From: Hymenobacter sp. J193
GTDB lineage: Bacteria; Bacteroidota; Bacteroidia; Cytophagales; Hymenobacteraceae
NCBI RefSeq assembly: GCF_024700075.1
Contig: NZ_JAJONE010000004.1
Location: forward strand, 62,001-126,000
Direction: 5' to 3'
Length of the DNA stretch: 64,000 nucleotides
Part shown: piece after piece, positions 23,372-32,801 of the stretch
How positions within the stretch are numbered: the first letter of the stretch is position 1
Layout of the letters: every line of letters begins with the position of its first letter
Made by a program: the position numbers and the translations under genes
Notes under the pieces: model-generated
The model's input: the letters and a program-made list of their open reading frames with translations, nothing else
The model's database searches: none
Told to the model about the DNA's origin: nothing

Positions 23372-24007
23372 ATGAACAAGATATTTCGAATGCCCCTGCT
23401 CGCGCTGAGCCTGCTCGGGGCTACCTTTTCCGTTACCAGTTGCGACAAGGACGACGACAACGGTCTGGAGCTCATCGGCCACGACGAGAGCGTGTACATG
23501 CGCAACATGCACGAGGGCATGGCCATGATGGAGTCCATGCCCAAGACAGGCGACCCCGACAACGACTACTCCACCATGATGATTATGCACCATCAGATAG
23601 CCATCAAAAACAGCCAGGAGGAGATTAAAAGTGGGAAAAGTGCCGAGATGAAGGCCATGGCTCAGACGATTATCGACAAGCAGCAGGCCGAAATCGCGCA
23701 GTTCAACGCCTTCCTGGCCGGCCACCCGGCGCATGCCCCGGCCGTGCCCGAGTTCAACGCCCTGCAAATGATGAACATGATGCAGATGATGAAGGCCGTG
23801 GATTTGCGCCCCCTCACCGGTGACCCGGACTTCGACTTTGCCCAGCTGATGATTGACCACCACCAAGCCGCCATCGAAAACTCGGACGCACTGCTCAAGT
23901 TCGGCCGCGACAACGCCACCAAGGTGCTGGCCCAGCAAATTATCACCGACCAGAAGATGGAAATCAGGATGCTGCAGGACTTTCTGCTGGCTAACAAGAA
24001 ATACTAG
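23372..24007 (+). CDS. DUF305 lipoprotein (copy 3)
   Basis: The 211-residue protein has lipobox SVTSC near residue 26 and two DUF305 repeats: MIMHHQIAIKNSQEEI and MIDHHQAAIENSDALL, each with following helices that end EIAQF or EIRML. Met-rich loops (MNMMQMM, MAMMESM) flank both repeats. It resembles the copy at 19323 most closely. The gene has its own operator and ends in a terminator at 24031, and the DUF4396 gene at 24080 follows. A copper-binding periplasmic role is inferred. Confidence 0.9.
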   Translation: MNKIFRMPLLALSLLGATFSVTSCDKDDDNGLELIGHDESVYMRNMHEGMAMMESMPKTGDPDNDYSTMMIMHHQIAIKNSQEEIKSGKSAEMKAMAQTIIDKQQAEIAQFNAFLAGHPAHAPAVPEFNALQMMNMMQMMKAVDLRPLTGDPDFDFAQLMIDHHQAAIENSDALLKFGRDNATKVLAQQIITDQKMEIRMLQDFLLANKKY

Positions 24008-24030
24008 GGCTTCCCTCGCTCGTATCCCTA

Positions 24031-24060
24031 AGCAGCGGACCCTTCGGTTCGCTGCTTTTC
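24031..24060 (+). terminator. Terminator after DUF305 copy 3
   Basis: AGCAGCGGACC, a four-base loop and a matching GGTTCGCTGCT form a stem followed by TTTTC. It starts 24 bp past the stop at 24007. Confidence 0.75.
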
Positions 24061-24079
24061 TACTTTAACCCCTGCCCCT

Positions 24080-25063
24080 ATGGAAATGCACACTACCCCC
24101 TGGGCACCGGATTGGGCTCTCTGGCTCTGGTTTAGCTTGACGCTGCTCTCGGTGCTCTACGTGGCCTGGGACCTGTTTACCCGCACGCCCGAGATGAAGG
24201 TCATGAAGTGGGGCTGGGTCCTGGTCACGCTCTACACCGGCCCGGTGGGCCTGCTTATCTACTGGTTCTCCTGCCGCGAGCCCGCGCCGGGCACCCACGA
24301 GGCTTTTATAGCGCCGCTGTGGAAGCAGGCCGTGGGCTCCACCATTCACTGCGCGGCGGGCGACGCGACGGGCATCATCGTGGCCGCCGCCATCACCGGC
24401 TACTTTGGGCTGAGCATGGGCGTGGACATCTGGATAGAGTACGCTGCCGGCTTTGTCTTCGGCCTGTTCATCTTTCAAGCTCTGTTCATGAAGGACATGA
24501 TGGGCCTGAGCTACGGGGAGGCCCTACGCCAATCCTTTCTGCCGGAGTGGATATCCATGAACGCTATGATGGCCGGCATGCTGCCCACCATGGTGATTCT
24601 GATGACCCGCGACATGCGGGCCATGGAAGCCACCTCGCCCTGGTTCTGGGCGGCCATGTCGGCCGCGACGCTGGTGGGCGTGGTGGTCTCCTACCCCGTC
24701 AACTACTGGCTAGTTAAAAACCAGCTCAAGCACGGCATGGGCACCGAGCGCGCGTTGGGCAAAGGCGGCGCGGCACAGGAAGAAGTCAGCGCTTCGGCGC
24801 ATGCCGGCCATTCTATGGGTGGCATGTCGCACGCCGTGTCCCCAGCAGCGGCGCACGCCGGGCACGCCATGGCCGCGATGCCCATGAACATGGAAGGCGG
24901 AGCCCAGGTGTCGGGCTTGCGCAAAGCAGTGGTTACCTTGATAACGCTGGTGATGCTCGCCCTCGGCTACTGGCTGGCGGCCCGCTACGGCGACCTGTCC
25001 ATGCGGCCCGGCGAGCCGATGGAGGCCATGCCTGGCATGGACATACCGGGCCACCGAATGTAA
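24080..25063 (+). CDS. DUF4396 membrane protein with His/Met-rich loop
   Basis: The 327-residue protein has six to seven hydrophobic helices. A DUF4396 signature TIHCAAGDATGII is at about 85-97 and FFxGDATG-type context follows. The cytoplasmic or periplasmic loop at about 235-275 is unusually rich in His, Met and Ala (SAHAGHSMGGMSHAVSPAAA), and the C-terminus ends GMDIPGHRM. The conserved Cys/His of the core and the loop suggest metal handling, and the gene lies beside the DUF305 gene under the same regulation region. Family is clear, function is not known. Confidence 0.82.
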   Translation: MEMHTTPWAPDWALWLWFSLTLLSVLYVAWDLFTRTPEMKVMKWGWVLVTLYTGPVGLLIYWFSCREPAPGTHEAFIAPLWKQAVGSTIHCAAGDATGIIVAAAITGYFGLSMGVDIWIEYAAGFVFGLFIFQALFMKDMMGLSYGEALRQSFLPEWISMNAMMAGMLPTMVILMTRDMRAMEATSPWFWAAMSAATLVGVVVSYPVNYWLVKNQLKHGMGTERALGKGGAAQEEVSASAHAGHSMGGMSHAVSPAAAHAGHAMAAMPMNMEGGAQVSGLRKAVVTLITLVMLALGYWLAARYGDLSMRPGEPMEAMPGMDIPGHRM

Positions 25064-25064
25064 A

Positions 25065-25107
25065 TAGCCAGCGCGGCCCCAAACAAGTCATGGGGCTGCG
25101 CTGGCTA
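25065..25107 (+). terminator. Convergent-gene hairpin terminator
   Basis: TAGCCAGCGCGGCCCC and its near-perfect inverted copy GGGGCTGCGCTGGCTA flank an 11-base loop between the convergent DUF4396 and HMBD genes. It should terminate both transcripts. Confidence 0.8.
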
Positions 25108-25148
25108 AATCAGAAGGCAGGCGGTGGCCTGCGGCGGTTAAAAAGCTT

Positions 25149-25700
25149 TTAGGCTTTTTTGACCAGGGCCATGCCGCACTTGGGGCAGCTGCCGGGCTTG
25201 TCGCTGGCGCTGCCTTCGCACTTCATTGGGCATTCGTAAGCAGTACCGGCCATTTTGCCGGCTTTGGCGGCCGCGTCCAGCTTTTCAAACCGGGCGCTGA
25301 GCGAGCTGCCGTTGGCTTTCACACTCACGATGGCCGTACGCAGCATCGAGCCGGCGGGCAGGGCGGCCACCAAATGGTCACCGGTGGGCGTAAGCTTGAC
25401 CGTGCTGGTTTTGCCCGTCGTGCTGAGCAGCATGACGGAGCCGGTAGTGCGGTCAACGGCCAGGGAGTTCTCCTTGCCGTCAAGCAGGTACACGTGCACC
25501 TCGTTGACGTGCTGCACCAATTCGATGTGGTACTTGCCCGCGGTGCGCACCGTGCCCCCGTGGGGAGATTTGTGAGCATGGGTTTCGCCGGCGGCCTTGT
25601 GACCGTGGGCGGCGGCGCCGGGCTTGTGGCTGTGCTGAGCCGAAAGAGAAAGCGGGGCGGCCAACATTGTAGCGGCCAGCAGGAAGTGCGAAATTTTCAT
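25149..25700 (-). CDS. Secreted metal-binding protein with C-terminal HMBD (copy 2)
   Basis: The start MKISHFLLAA gives 183 residues. It has a signal peptide, a His/Gly-rich stretch (SQHSHKPGAAAHGHKAAGET), a beta-rich central domain and the C-terminal HMBD (YECPMKCEGS...CPKCGMALVKKA). It matches copy 1 at 12378 throughout, and the last 60 or so bases of coding DNA are nearly identical. The gene is alone, convergent with DUF4396, and I found no operator in the roughly 200 bp before its start. Confidence 0.8.
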   Translation of the reverse strand: MKISHFLLAATMLAAPLSLSAQHSHKPGAAAHGHKAAGETHAHKSPHGGTVRTAGKYHIELVQHVNEVHVYLLDGKENSLAVDRTTGSVMLLSTTGKTSTVKLTPTGDHLVAALPAGSMLRTAIVSVKANGSSLSARFEKLDAAAKAGKMAGTAYECPMKCEGSASDKPGSCPKCGMALVKKA

Positions 25701-25910
25701 GAGGGAAAGTTGGGATGGTGCGACCAGTGGACCATGGTGGGAATACCGTCGGCAATGGTTGCTCGGGTGGGCAGTTATCATCATTTGTGCCAGTTTCATC
25801 GGAGACAAATAACCGAGCCGACTGGAGGAGGAATGAGGCGCCTGATTTGAGTTGACCGCGATTGCGCGCTTCTGTGCATCTTAGCTGCTTTATTGGCCTT
25901 ACGCTTCTTT

Positions 25911-27158
<1,248 letters not shown>

Positions 27159-27240
27159 AAGCCGAATCAGCCTTTCAGCCACCCAATCCGCTTGACTAGA
27201 ATAGCTACGTACTAGTCAACTCCACTAAAAACATACGGGT

Positions 27241-27284
27241 TTAAGTGCTTCCGGAAGCTTCCGGAAGCTTCCGGAAGCACTTAA
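27241..27284 (+). repeat. Perfect 44-bp palindrome with three GCTTCCGGAA units
   Basis: The sequence TTAAGTGCTTCCGGAA continues as three tandem GCTTCCGGAA units and closes with GCACTTAA, giving exact two-fold symmetry over 44 bp. It lies about 15 bp before a -7-like TAGTTTTA (27300-27307) of the DUF4062 gene, in the position of an operator, and 83 bp after the previous stop codon. Confidence 0.9.
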
Positions 27285-27313
27285 TTTCCTCAAACTGGTT
27301 AGTTTTACACCTC

Positions 27314-27928
27314 ATGGCAAAGGCAGCACGACTAAATGTGATGGTGAGTTCATCGGTTTATGGAAACCAGAACTTGCTGGACCGCATTTATGCTACGCTA
27401 AGCGTGAGCTATAACGTGTGGATGTCGCACGAAGGCACTGTGTTTGTCAATTCCAAAGTTGGCAACTTCGCCAACTGCATTGCCGCAGTGGAAGAGTGCG
27501 ACGTTTTTCTAGGAATTATCACGGGCAATTATGGCAGCGGCCTGGAGAAGAAGGGCGAGCCTAGTATTACGCACCTGGAGATGCGCCGGGCGCTGGAGCT
27601 CGAAAAGCAGCGGTGTTGCTTGGTACACGAATCCGTAGTGACAGCCCGGCAATTATTAGCTCCTTTCCGCATGAACCCGGAACAAGGCCCGTTTCGACGA
27701 GACGAAAAGGGCGATTTGAAGCTGATAGAATGGCCCCGTGGGAACCGCGTGATAAGCGACCTGCAGGTGCTTGATTTATACGAAGAAATGATGCGCCTTA
27801 ACCTTCCCATCGCGGAGCGCACCGGCAACTGGGTGCAGACGTATCAAACCGACGAGGATGCGCTGCGCTACATCACGACGGTGTTTGGCGACGTGAAGCG
27901 ACTGCGTAGGATAGTAAAAGGGGAATAG
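27314..27928 (+). CDS. DUF4062 (TIR-like) protein
   Basis: The ATG at 27314, chosen because the upstream extension runs through the palindrome, gives 204 residues. The N-terminus VMVSSSVYGNQNLLDRIY and a second block CIAAVEECDVFLGIITGNYG fit DUF4062, a TIR-like fold that in other proteins is fused to STAND ATPases and serves as an effector. A final basic segment (DVKRLRRIVKGE) closes the protein. The stop codon is directly followed by the AlbA_2 gene. Its start lies about 14 bases from the -7 box, so it may be a leaderless mRNA. Role as defence effector is inferred from family use elsewhere. Confidence 0.65.
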   Translation: MAKAARLNVMVSSSVYGNQNLLDRIYATLSVSYNVWMSHEGTVFVNSKVGNFANCIAAVEECDVFLGIITGNYGSGLEKKGEPSITHLEMRRALELEKQRCCLVHESVVTARQLLAPFRMNPEQGPFRRDEKGDLKLIEWPRGNRVISDLQVLDLYEEMMRLNLPIAERTGNWVQTYQTDEDALRYITTVFGDVKRLRRIVKGE

Positions 27929-27952
27929 GTGCTTTTGAAAATAGCCTTGCAG

Positions 27953-29395
27953 ATGACAAACCAGAAAGATACCGGCCCCGCCCTGACTACCCTGACCAGT
28001 GACTTGGAGCTGTTGAAGCAGCCCGAAAGCAACACGCTGGAGCGGCTCACCAAATACAACCTGAAGACCATTGGCCAAACGGTTTGTGCTTTCCTCAATG
28101 GAGAAGGAGGGCGCATACTGGTGGGTGTGAGCGACACAGGCCAGGTAGTGGGGGTCCCTCAGGCTGAAGAGGCCGTGGAGAGCGTGCAAAAGGAGATTTT
28201 CTCCCGGGTGCAGCCACCGGCCACGTGCATGGTTAGCTTGGTAGCCTTCCAAAACCAAAAAGTGCTGCTGCTGGAAATAGCCCCGGGAGCCGACGGGCCC
28301 TACACCTACTCTCACACTATTTATGTCCGAGAGGGAGAGTCCACGCGGAAAGCCACGCCCAAAAACGTTATCGAATTGGTTGGGCAACTGGAAAGTGTGC
28401 CTCGTTGGGAAGCCCGCCCCTATTTGGGGTGTGAACTATCCGATTTAGACCAAGCAGAATTGGAACGCACGGCAGAGGATGCGAATCGCCGCCGCTATGC
28501 CAACTTGCCTCAGGAGCATGAGCGCATGCTGGATGCGCTGTATCTAGTCCGGGGGGGCGCTTTAACGAATGCCGCGGTGGCGCTCTATGCCAAAGAAGCC
28601 GCCCGGTTTCTGCCGCAGACGCGGGTGCGGGCGGTGCACTTTGCGGACGAGAGCAAAGATGAAATATTGGACAATAAGTCATTTGAGGGCCACGTCTTCT
28701 CGCTGCTCGACCAAATGAATGCCTTTCTGCAGACAAATCTGTCGATAAAGGCATCGCTGCCAGGAACCACTGATTTTGTGCGGGCAGAAGCCGTAACATT
28801 TCCCCCAGAGGCACTGCGCGAAGCATTATTAAATGCCATCGTGCACCGCGACTACTCCCGCAGCGACGGAAGCATTAGCATATCCTTGTTCCCCCGCCAC
28901 CTGGAAATATGGAACGCCGGAGGACTTCCCGAAGGAGTGACCCTGAAAACGTTGCGAGAAGGGGGGATTTCCAGGCCCCGGAATCCTGACTTGGCCCACG
29001 TGCTGCTCTTAAGAGGCTTGATTGAGCGGATGGGCATTGGGGGGCGCCGCATTATTGAGGCGTGTCAGAAAGCTGGCTTGCCAGCGCCAAAGTGGGAGGA
29101 GAAGGCAGGCGGCATGCTGCTCACCTTCCGCTTGCCGGGGGCAGGCAGCCAACCGCAGAAAGGTGCCCCAACCCGCTCGTCCGCAGAATTAAATCCGAGG
29201 GTGTGGGATTTTGTCGCCACGCTAACTGAAGGACAGAAATTTACCGCGCGCGAATACCAGGAAAAAGCCGCAGCGGGGGTCTCGGAAAGGCAAGCCCGTT
29301 TGGACCTTGCGCAGATGATAAAGGCACAAGTTGCTGAGCGCCGCGGCAGTGGCCATAGTACTTATTATGTGCGCACCGAGATTGAGCTTAAGTAA
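27953..29395 (+). CDS. AlbA_2/GHKL ATP-binding protein (COG2865-like)
   Basis: The ATG at 27953 is preferred to a GTG at 27929 and gives 480 residues. An N-terminal AlbA_2 domain has ESNTLERLTKYNLKTIGQTV, then FLNGEGGRILVGVSDTG and YVREGESTRKAT. The middle carries FPPEALREALLNAIVHRDYS and GISRPRNPDLAHVLLLRGLIERMGIGGRRI, the ATP-binding GHKL-like region of COG2865 proteins. A C-terminal helix-turn-helix-like TAREYQEKAAAGVSERQARL ends the protein. Such proteins sense nucleic acid or act as transcription regulators in defence loci. It follows DUF4062 with nearly no spacer and is probably co-transcribed with it. Confidence 0.72.
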   Translation: MTNQKDTGPALTTLTSDLELLKQPESNTLERLTKYNLKTIGQTVCAFLNGEGGRILVGVSDTGQVVGVPQAEEAVESVQKEIFSRVQPPATCMVSLVAFQNQKVLLLEIAPGADGPYTYSHTIYVREGESTRKATPKNVIELVGQLESVPRWEARPYLGCELSDLDQAELERTAEDANRRRYANLPQEHERMLDALYLVRGGALTNAAVALYAKEAARFLPQTRVRAVHFADESKDEILDNKSFEGHVFSLLDQMNAFLQTNLSIKASLPGTTDFVRAEAVTFPPEALREALLNAIVHRDYSRSDGSISISLFPRHLEIWNAGGLPEGVTLKTLREGGISRPRNPDLAHVLLLRGLIERMGIGGRRIIEACQKAGLPAPKWEEKAGGMLLTFRLPGAGSQPQKGAPTRSSAELNPRVWDFVATLTEGQKFTAREYQEKAAAGVSERQARLDLAQMIKAQVAERRGSGHSTYYVRTEIELK

Positions 29396-29482
29396 GCTAC
29401 TTCGAGGTATCGGGCTTAAGGGTGGAATTTGTTGGGTGAACGGCACGCAATGGCATACCCCGACTTTTTTTGTTGACAAGAT

Positions 29483-29513
29483 GCCCGACAGGAAATCCCT
29501 GCCGGGCGTTTTA
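29483..29513 (+). terminator. Terminator of the DUF4062-AlbA_2 operon
   Basis: GCCCGACAGG, a short loop and CCTGCCGGGC form a stem followed by GTTTTATT on the plus strand, 88 bp past the stop codon at 29395. It separates the convergent defence and tra units. Confidence 0.7.
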
Positions 29514-29517
29514 TTCA

Positions 29518-29898
29518 CTACTCCCCGATAACGTAAACCGGAACCGCCTGAGCTTCGATGCCCCGGCCCGTTTCCTTCTTCACCTCTTTGCCATCCAGCA
29601 GGATAGCGCAGGTGATTTCAGAGGCCGCCGTGCCCCCATCGATGCTGGCCAAGATGGTCAGGTTGTCGCCCCGTTTCATGGTGCGCTTAAATTGGTAGCT
29701 GGCTGGGAGGGGCGTGTTGTTGAGCGTCGTGTTGCCGCCGCTTTCGTTGGTGTAGCTCAGGTAGTCTGATACCGGAGCATTAGAGGTAATCTTATACTCA
29801 ACCTGGTATTCTTTCGAGCCAGAAGGCGTAGCATCGTCCTTTGAGCAGCCGGCGGCGAGGGCCGCGCAGCTCAGCAGCAAGTAAGAAAGTCGTTTCAT
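29518..29898 (-). CDS. Putative lipoprotein at the end of the tra operon
   Basis: This 126-residue protein has lipobox ALAAGC near residue 18. The mature part has a tract of alternating strands (YQVEYKITSNAPVSDYLSYT, RTMKRGDNLTILASIDGG), consistent with a small immunoglobulin-like domain, as in other small Bacteroidota lipoproteins resembling MmpS accessory proteins. I do not recognise a named family. It is 17 bp downstream of the traO-like gene in the same direction and may be the last gene of the secretion operon. Confidence 0.6.
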   Translation of the reverse strand: MKRLSYLLLSCAALAAGCSKDDATPSGSKEYQVEYKITSNAPVSDYLSYTNESGGNTTLNNTPLPASYQFKRTMKRGDNLTILASIDGGTAASEITCAILLDGKEVKKETGRGIEAQAVPVYVIGE

Positions 29899-29915
29899 CG
29901 GTCAGAAAGGGAGGG

Positions 29916-30454
29916 TTAGCGGAAGTGATAGCGCAATCCAGCGCTGGCCAAACCCGGCCAGCGGTCAATGAGCGGGTTATTGAAGAGGTAGCCTTTGGTG
30001 CCGGTGGCGACCAGGGAGAGGCGGTTGCCCAGGAAGACATCGGCTTCGAGGCCGGCCTGCGGGCCATAGGTGAAGCGCTGGGGCTCATCCGAGCCGGTAA
30101 TCAGCTCCCCACTGCCATTTTGGTTGGTCCACTCGTAGCCGGCGCCCGCGCCCAGCAGCAGATGGAAGTAGGCCACCTCCCCGAGGCGGAACAGTTGGGG
30201 GAGAGCAGCACGCGGCCCTGGTACACCGAGTATTCCCCGCGTGCCGGCAGGGTGCCGTGTTCGTAGCCCCCGCTCAGGCGCAGGGCCAGGCGGTTGGTGA
30301 GCATGGGCGTATAGCTCAGCTCGTAGTAGTCGCCCGTTTCAGAGCGGCCGACGTGGGCACCCCAGGAGGCGAGGTGTTTAACGTGGCGCTGCGCGGAGGC
30401 CGGCAAGATGCCGACCCCGGCGGTCAAGAGCACCATCAAAAGAAGCTTTTTCAT
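29916..30454 (-). pseudogene. traO: traO-like outer membrane protein gene with a frameshift
   Basis: Start MKKLLLMVLL, signal peptide, then a barrel-like protein (ETGDYYELSYTPMLTNRLAL, RLSGGYEHGTLPARGEYSVY). At 30197-30201 (minus-strand C5 run) one base is missing: reading as found gives LLSPNC, whereas one extra C yields LLSPQLFRLGEVAYF, which joins a second frame reading FHLLLGAGAGYEWTN through LRYHFR to 29916. Together they give a protein of about 180 residues, typical of TraO conjugative-transposon proteins. TraO-like family is inferred from position, length and barrel pattern. Confidence 0.65.
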
Positions 30455-30458
30455 CGTG

Positions 30459-31346
30459 CTAGCGCGGCCGGTTACGGTCCATTTTAATGAGCGCATTCCG
30501 GCTTAGGGTCGAGGCGTAGACGGCTTCAGCAGCTTGGTGGGCCGGGCCGGCCTGCGAGGCTTCCATGAACAGGCGGTCCCCCTGCTCGCGCAGCTGCATG
30601 GCCTTAATCATGTTGTCGTTGGAGGAATTGAGCGCCGCCATCCGCTCCCCTTCCGTCATGGCGTAGCGGCCCGGGTTTTTCAGAGTGGCCTGCATTTCCA
30701 CGCTTTGCGCGGTCATCTCGTCGGCAATCTTGTAGTAATTCACGGCCATGGCCAGCTTGCGCTTGGCCATCATCTCCTCGGCTGCGAACAGGGAAACCGT
30801 CGATTCCTCGCGCTTGGCCTGGTACTGGTCGCTAGTCAGGTTGCCATTGGGGTCGGTTGAGCTGGCCCCGAAGCGGGAAAACACGTCGTACATGGTGTTC
30901 ACGTCCTGCGCGGGGTTGGTCAGCTGCAGGGCTTGGCGCAGGCGCTGGGCTTTGGCATAGACCGGCATCATCTGATTGGTCTGGCTCCGGCCGGACATGG
31001 CCAGAGCCCGGGCAAACAACTCCTGCGGGTTGGAGAGGCGCAAGTCCTGAATGCTTTGCACTTTGCGCAAGTCCGCCTGCACCTGCTTTTGTAGGTCCAG
31101 GGCTTCCTGCGTCAGGCTGCGGACTTCGCTGGTGATGTCCTTGGTGACGCCGGCAATCTGGCGGGCATCTTTCACGACCTGGTAGTTTTTGACCGTTTCG
31201 GTCCACTGCGCGAGGCGCTTGGCGAAGTCGCCGATGTGCACGCCCATGTGCACCGGGTCATTGACGACCATCTGGGCCCGGGCCCGACCAGCCGGGGCAA
31301 GTATCAACGCGACAGCCACCAGGGCCGGAAAAAGAGTCTTTTTCAT
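30459..31346 (-). CDS. TrbJ/VirB5-like secreted conjugation protein (TraI position)
   Basis: The 295-residue protein has a signal peptide ending RARAQM and long amphipathic helices (IGDFAKRLAQWTETVKNYQV, AGVTKDITSEVRSLTQEALD, DLRKVQSIQDLRLSNPQELF), consistent with VirB5/TrbJ-type minor pilus proteins. In CTnDOT-like systems a secreted protein of this kind (TraI, DUF4141) precedes TraJ, here it lies after TraM. The stop at 30459 is only 4 bp before the traO start. Assignment to the family is by structure and context, not by a unique motif. Confidence 0.6.
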   Translation of the reverse strand: MKKTLFPALVAVALILAPAGRARAQMVVNDPVHMGVHIGDFAKRLAQWTETVKNYQVVKDARQIAGVTKDITSEVRSLTQEALDLQKQVQADLRKVQSIQDLRLSNPQELFARALAMSGRSQTNQMMPVYAKAQRLRQALQLTNPAQDVNTMYDVFSRFGASSTDPNGNLTSDQYQAKREESTVSLFAAEEMMAKRKLAMAVNYYKIADEMTAQSVEMQATLKNPGRYAMTEGERMAALNSSNDNMIKAMQLREQGDRLFMEASQAGPAHQAAEAVYASTLSRNALIKMDRNRPR

Positions 31347-31373
31347 GGTTGTAGAATGAGTGAATGGAAAGGG

Positions 31374-32789
31374 TTAGCGGCCTGACGCCGTGGCTGGCCC
31401 CAGTTGGCCGGCAGCGGCCGTAGTAATCAGGATGGGGTAGCCGTCGGGCAGCAACACCTCCCGCAGCTTGGTGCGGGTCTTGGGGCGGCTGAGCACGTTC
31501 ATGGCCACGCGCCCGCCCACGCCCACCACCGAGTTAGCGGCCGAGGCCGAGCGGTCGATGGCGGTGCTCACTTCCTGCATGGATTGCTGCTGCAGGTCCT
31601 GGCCGGCGAGGCTGGCATCCTTGGCGACCCGCTTAACCGGGTCAATCATGATGCCCGGCAGGTAGTTGTAGTCGTAGATGCTGGCCGCGACCCGGGTGGG
31701 CCCGAGGCGGTTGACTTCCAGCATCACGTTGTTGGTGCCCACGCTGGCAATGCCGGCGAAGACCGAGTTCTTGGGGAAGGTTACGCCCGACACCACGGCG
31801 TCTTCCTGCAGGCGCAGCAGGACCACCGAGCCCGTGCGCACCTTCTGCTCGCCGTTTATGACGCACTTGAAAAACACGTCCGGCGTGAGCTCGGCCTGGC
31901 TGCCCTGGGCCATCATCCGGGCGGAGTTGCCCACCTTGACGGTGTTGAAGCCATCCCTGCCGGCAGCGTTAGCACGATTGGCCAGGGTTTGCGCGGCCGC
32001 TTTGGGGTCACGGAAGCGCTTGCCCGTCATGCGCTCGTAGGCGGCGCGGGTTTCGGGCGGCGAGGAGCCCAGCATAGCCAGCACGTCCGGGTCTGTTTCA
32101 AACGGGGTGCCGTCAGTATCGGTCGCGGGCAGCAGCCCGGCCCGCAGGCCCCGGCCAGCCCGGTAGCTCGCCTGGCGGGCCGAAGCGCCTACTACCTGGC
32201 CGGGGCGACGCCGGGGGACCACCAGCATTTGCGCGTGGTAAGAACCCGTGGTAGGGTCCTGCAGAGTCGTTTCAATCGTGTCCACGTCGGCCGCGGCCAA
32301 GCGGGCTTCCTCCTGCCGGCGACGGGCGGCCAGGGTAGCCGCCGCGGCCCGCCGCTTCCGGCGCAGGGCCTGGCCCAGGGTGTCGGCGACAAACGCTTCC
32401 ACCACTTCGTCAGTGTTAGGGCGAGCCGGCGTGCTCTGAGCTTCCTGTTCCAGCCGCCGCTGCTGCTCGATTTGCGCCGAGGGCGAAACAGGGGCGGTGG
32501 GCTCGGTGGGCGCGGCCTTGATTTCGGGCTCGATGTTTTCCGAAGCCGCCGCCACGACTTCCTTCTGTTGCTGGGCGGCCTGCGTAGCCGAGCGCAGCCA
32601 GAGGAACAGCCCCCCGGCGACCAGCAAGACCAGCAGGCCGGTCAGGGGTATCCAGTTGTTGCGCAGCAGCTCCAGCGGAGTTGTTTTTGATTTGTCAGCA
32701 GCGGTCCGGTCCGCTCCCAGGCGTTCGTGGTCATCGTGCTCGGCTGAGCCCGTGGAATGAGATTGAGTATGGGGGTTTGCAGGTTCCAT
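31374..32789 (-). CDS. traM: Conjugative transposon protein TraM (VirB10-like)
   Basis: The 471-residue protein has a cytoplasmic N-terminus, one transmembrane helix at about 47-66 (WIPLTGLLVLLVAGGLFLWL), a charged Arg/Ala-rich stretch (about 150-175) and a C-terminal TraM domain (about 290-470). The last has FKCVINGEQKVRTGSVVLLR and GVTFPKNSVFAGIASVGTNN, the typical CTn TraM beta-rich region that corresponds to VirB10. It spans inner membrane and periplasm as part of the core complex. It lies between TraN and the VirB5-like gene, with short spacers. Gene order agrees with Bacteroidota tra operons. Confidence 0.9.
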   Translation of the reverse strand: MEPANPHTQSHSTGSAEHDDHERLGADRTAADKSKTTPLELLRNNWIPLTGLLVLLVAGGLFLWLRSATQAAQQQKEVVAAASENIEPEIKAAPTEPTAPVSPSAQIEQQRRLEQEAQSTPARPNTDEVVEAFVADTLGQALRRKRRAAAATLAARRRQEEARLAAADVDTIETTLQDPTTGSYHAQMLVVPRRRPGQVVGASARQASYRAGRGLRAGLLPATDTDGTPFETDPDVLAMLGSSPPETRAAYERMTGKRFRDPKAAAQTLANRANAAGRDGFNTVKVGNSARMMAQGSQAELTPDVFFKCVINGEQKVRTGSVVLLRLQEDAVVSGVTFPKNSVFAGIASVGTNNVMLEVNRLGPTRVAASIYDYNYLPGIMIDPVKRVAKDASLAGQDLQQQSMQEVSTAIDRSASAANSVVGVGGRVAMNVLSRPKTRTKLREVLLPDGYPILITTAAAGQLGPATASGR

Positions 32790-32801
32790 AAGAAGGAAGG
32801 G

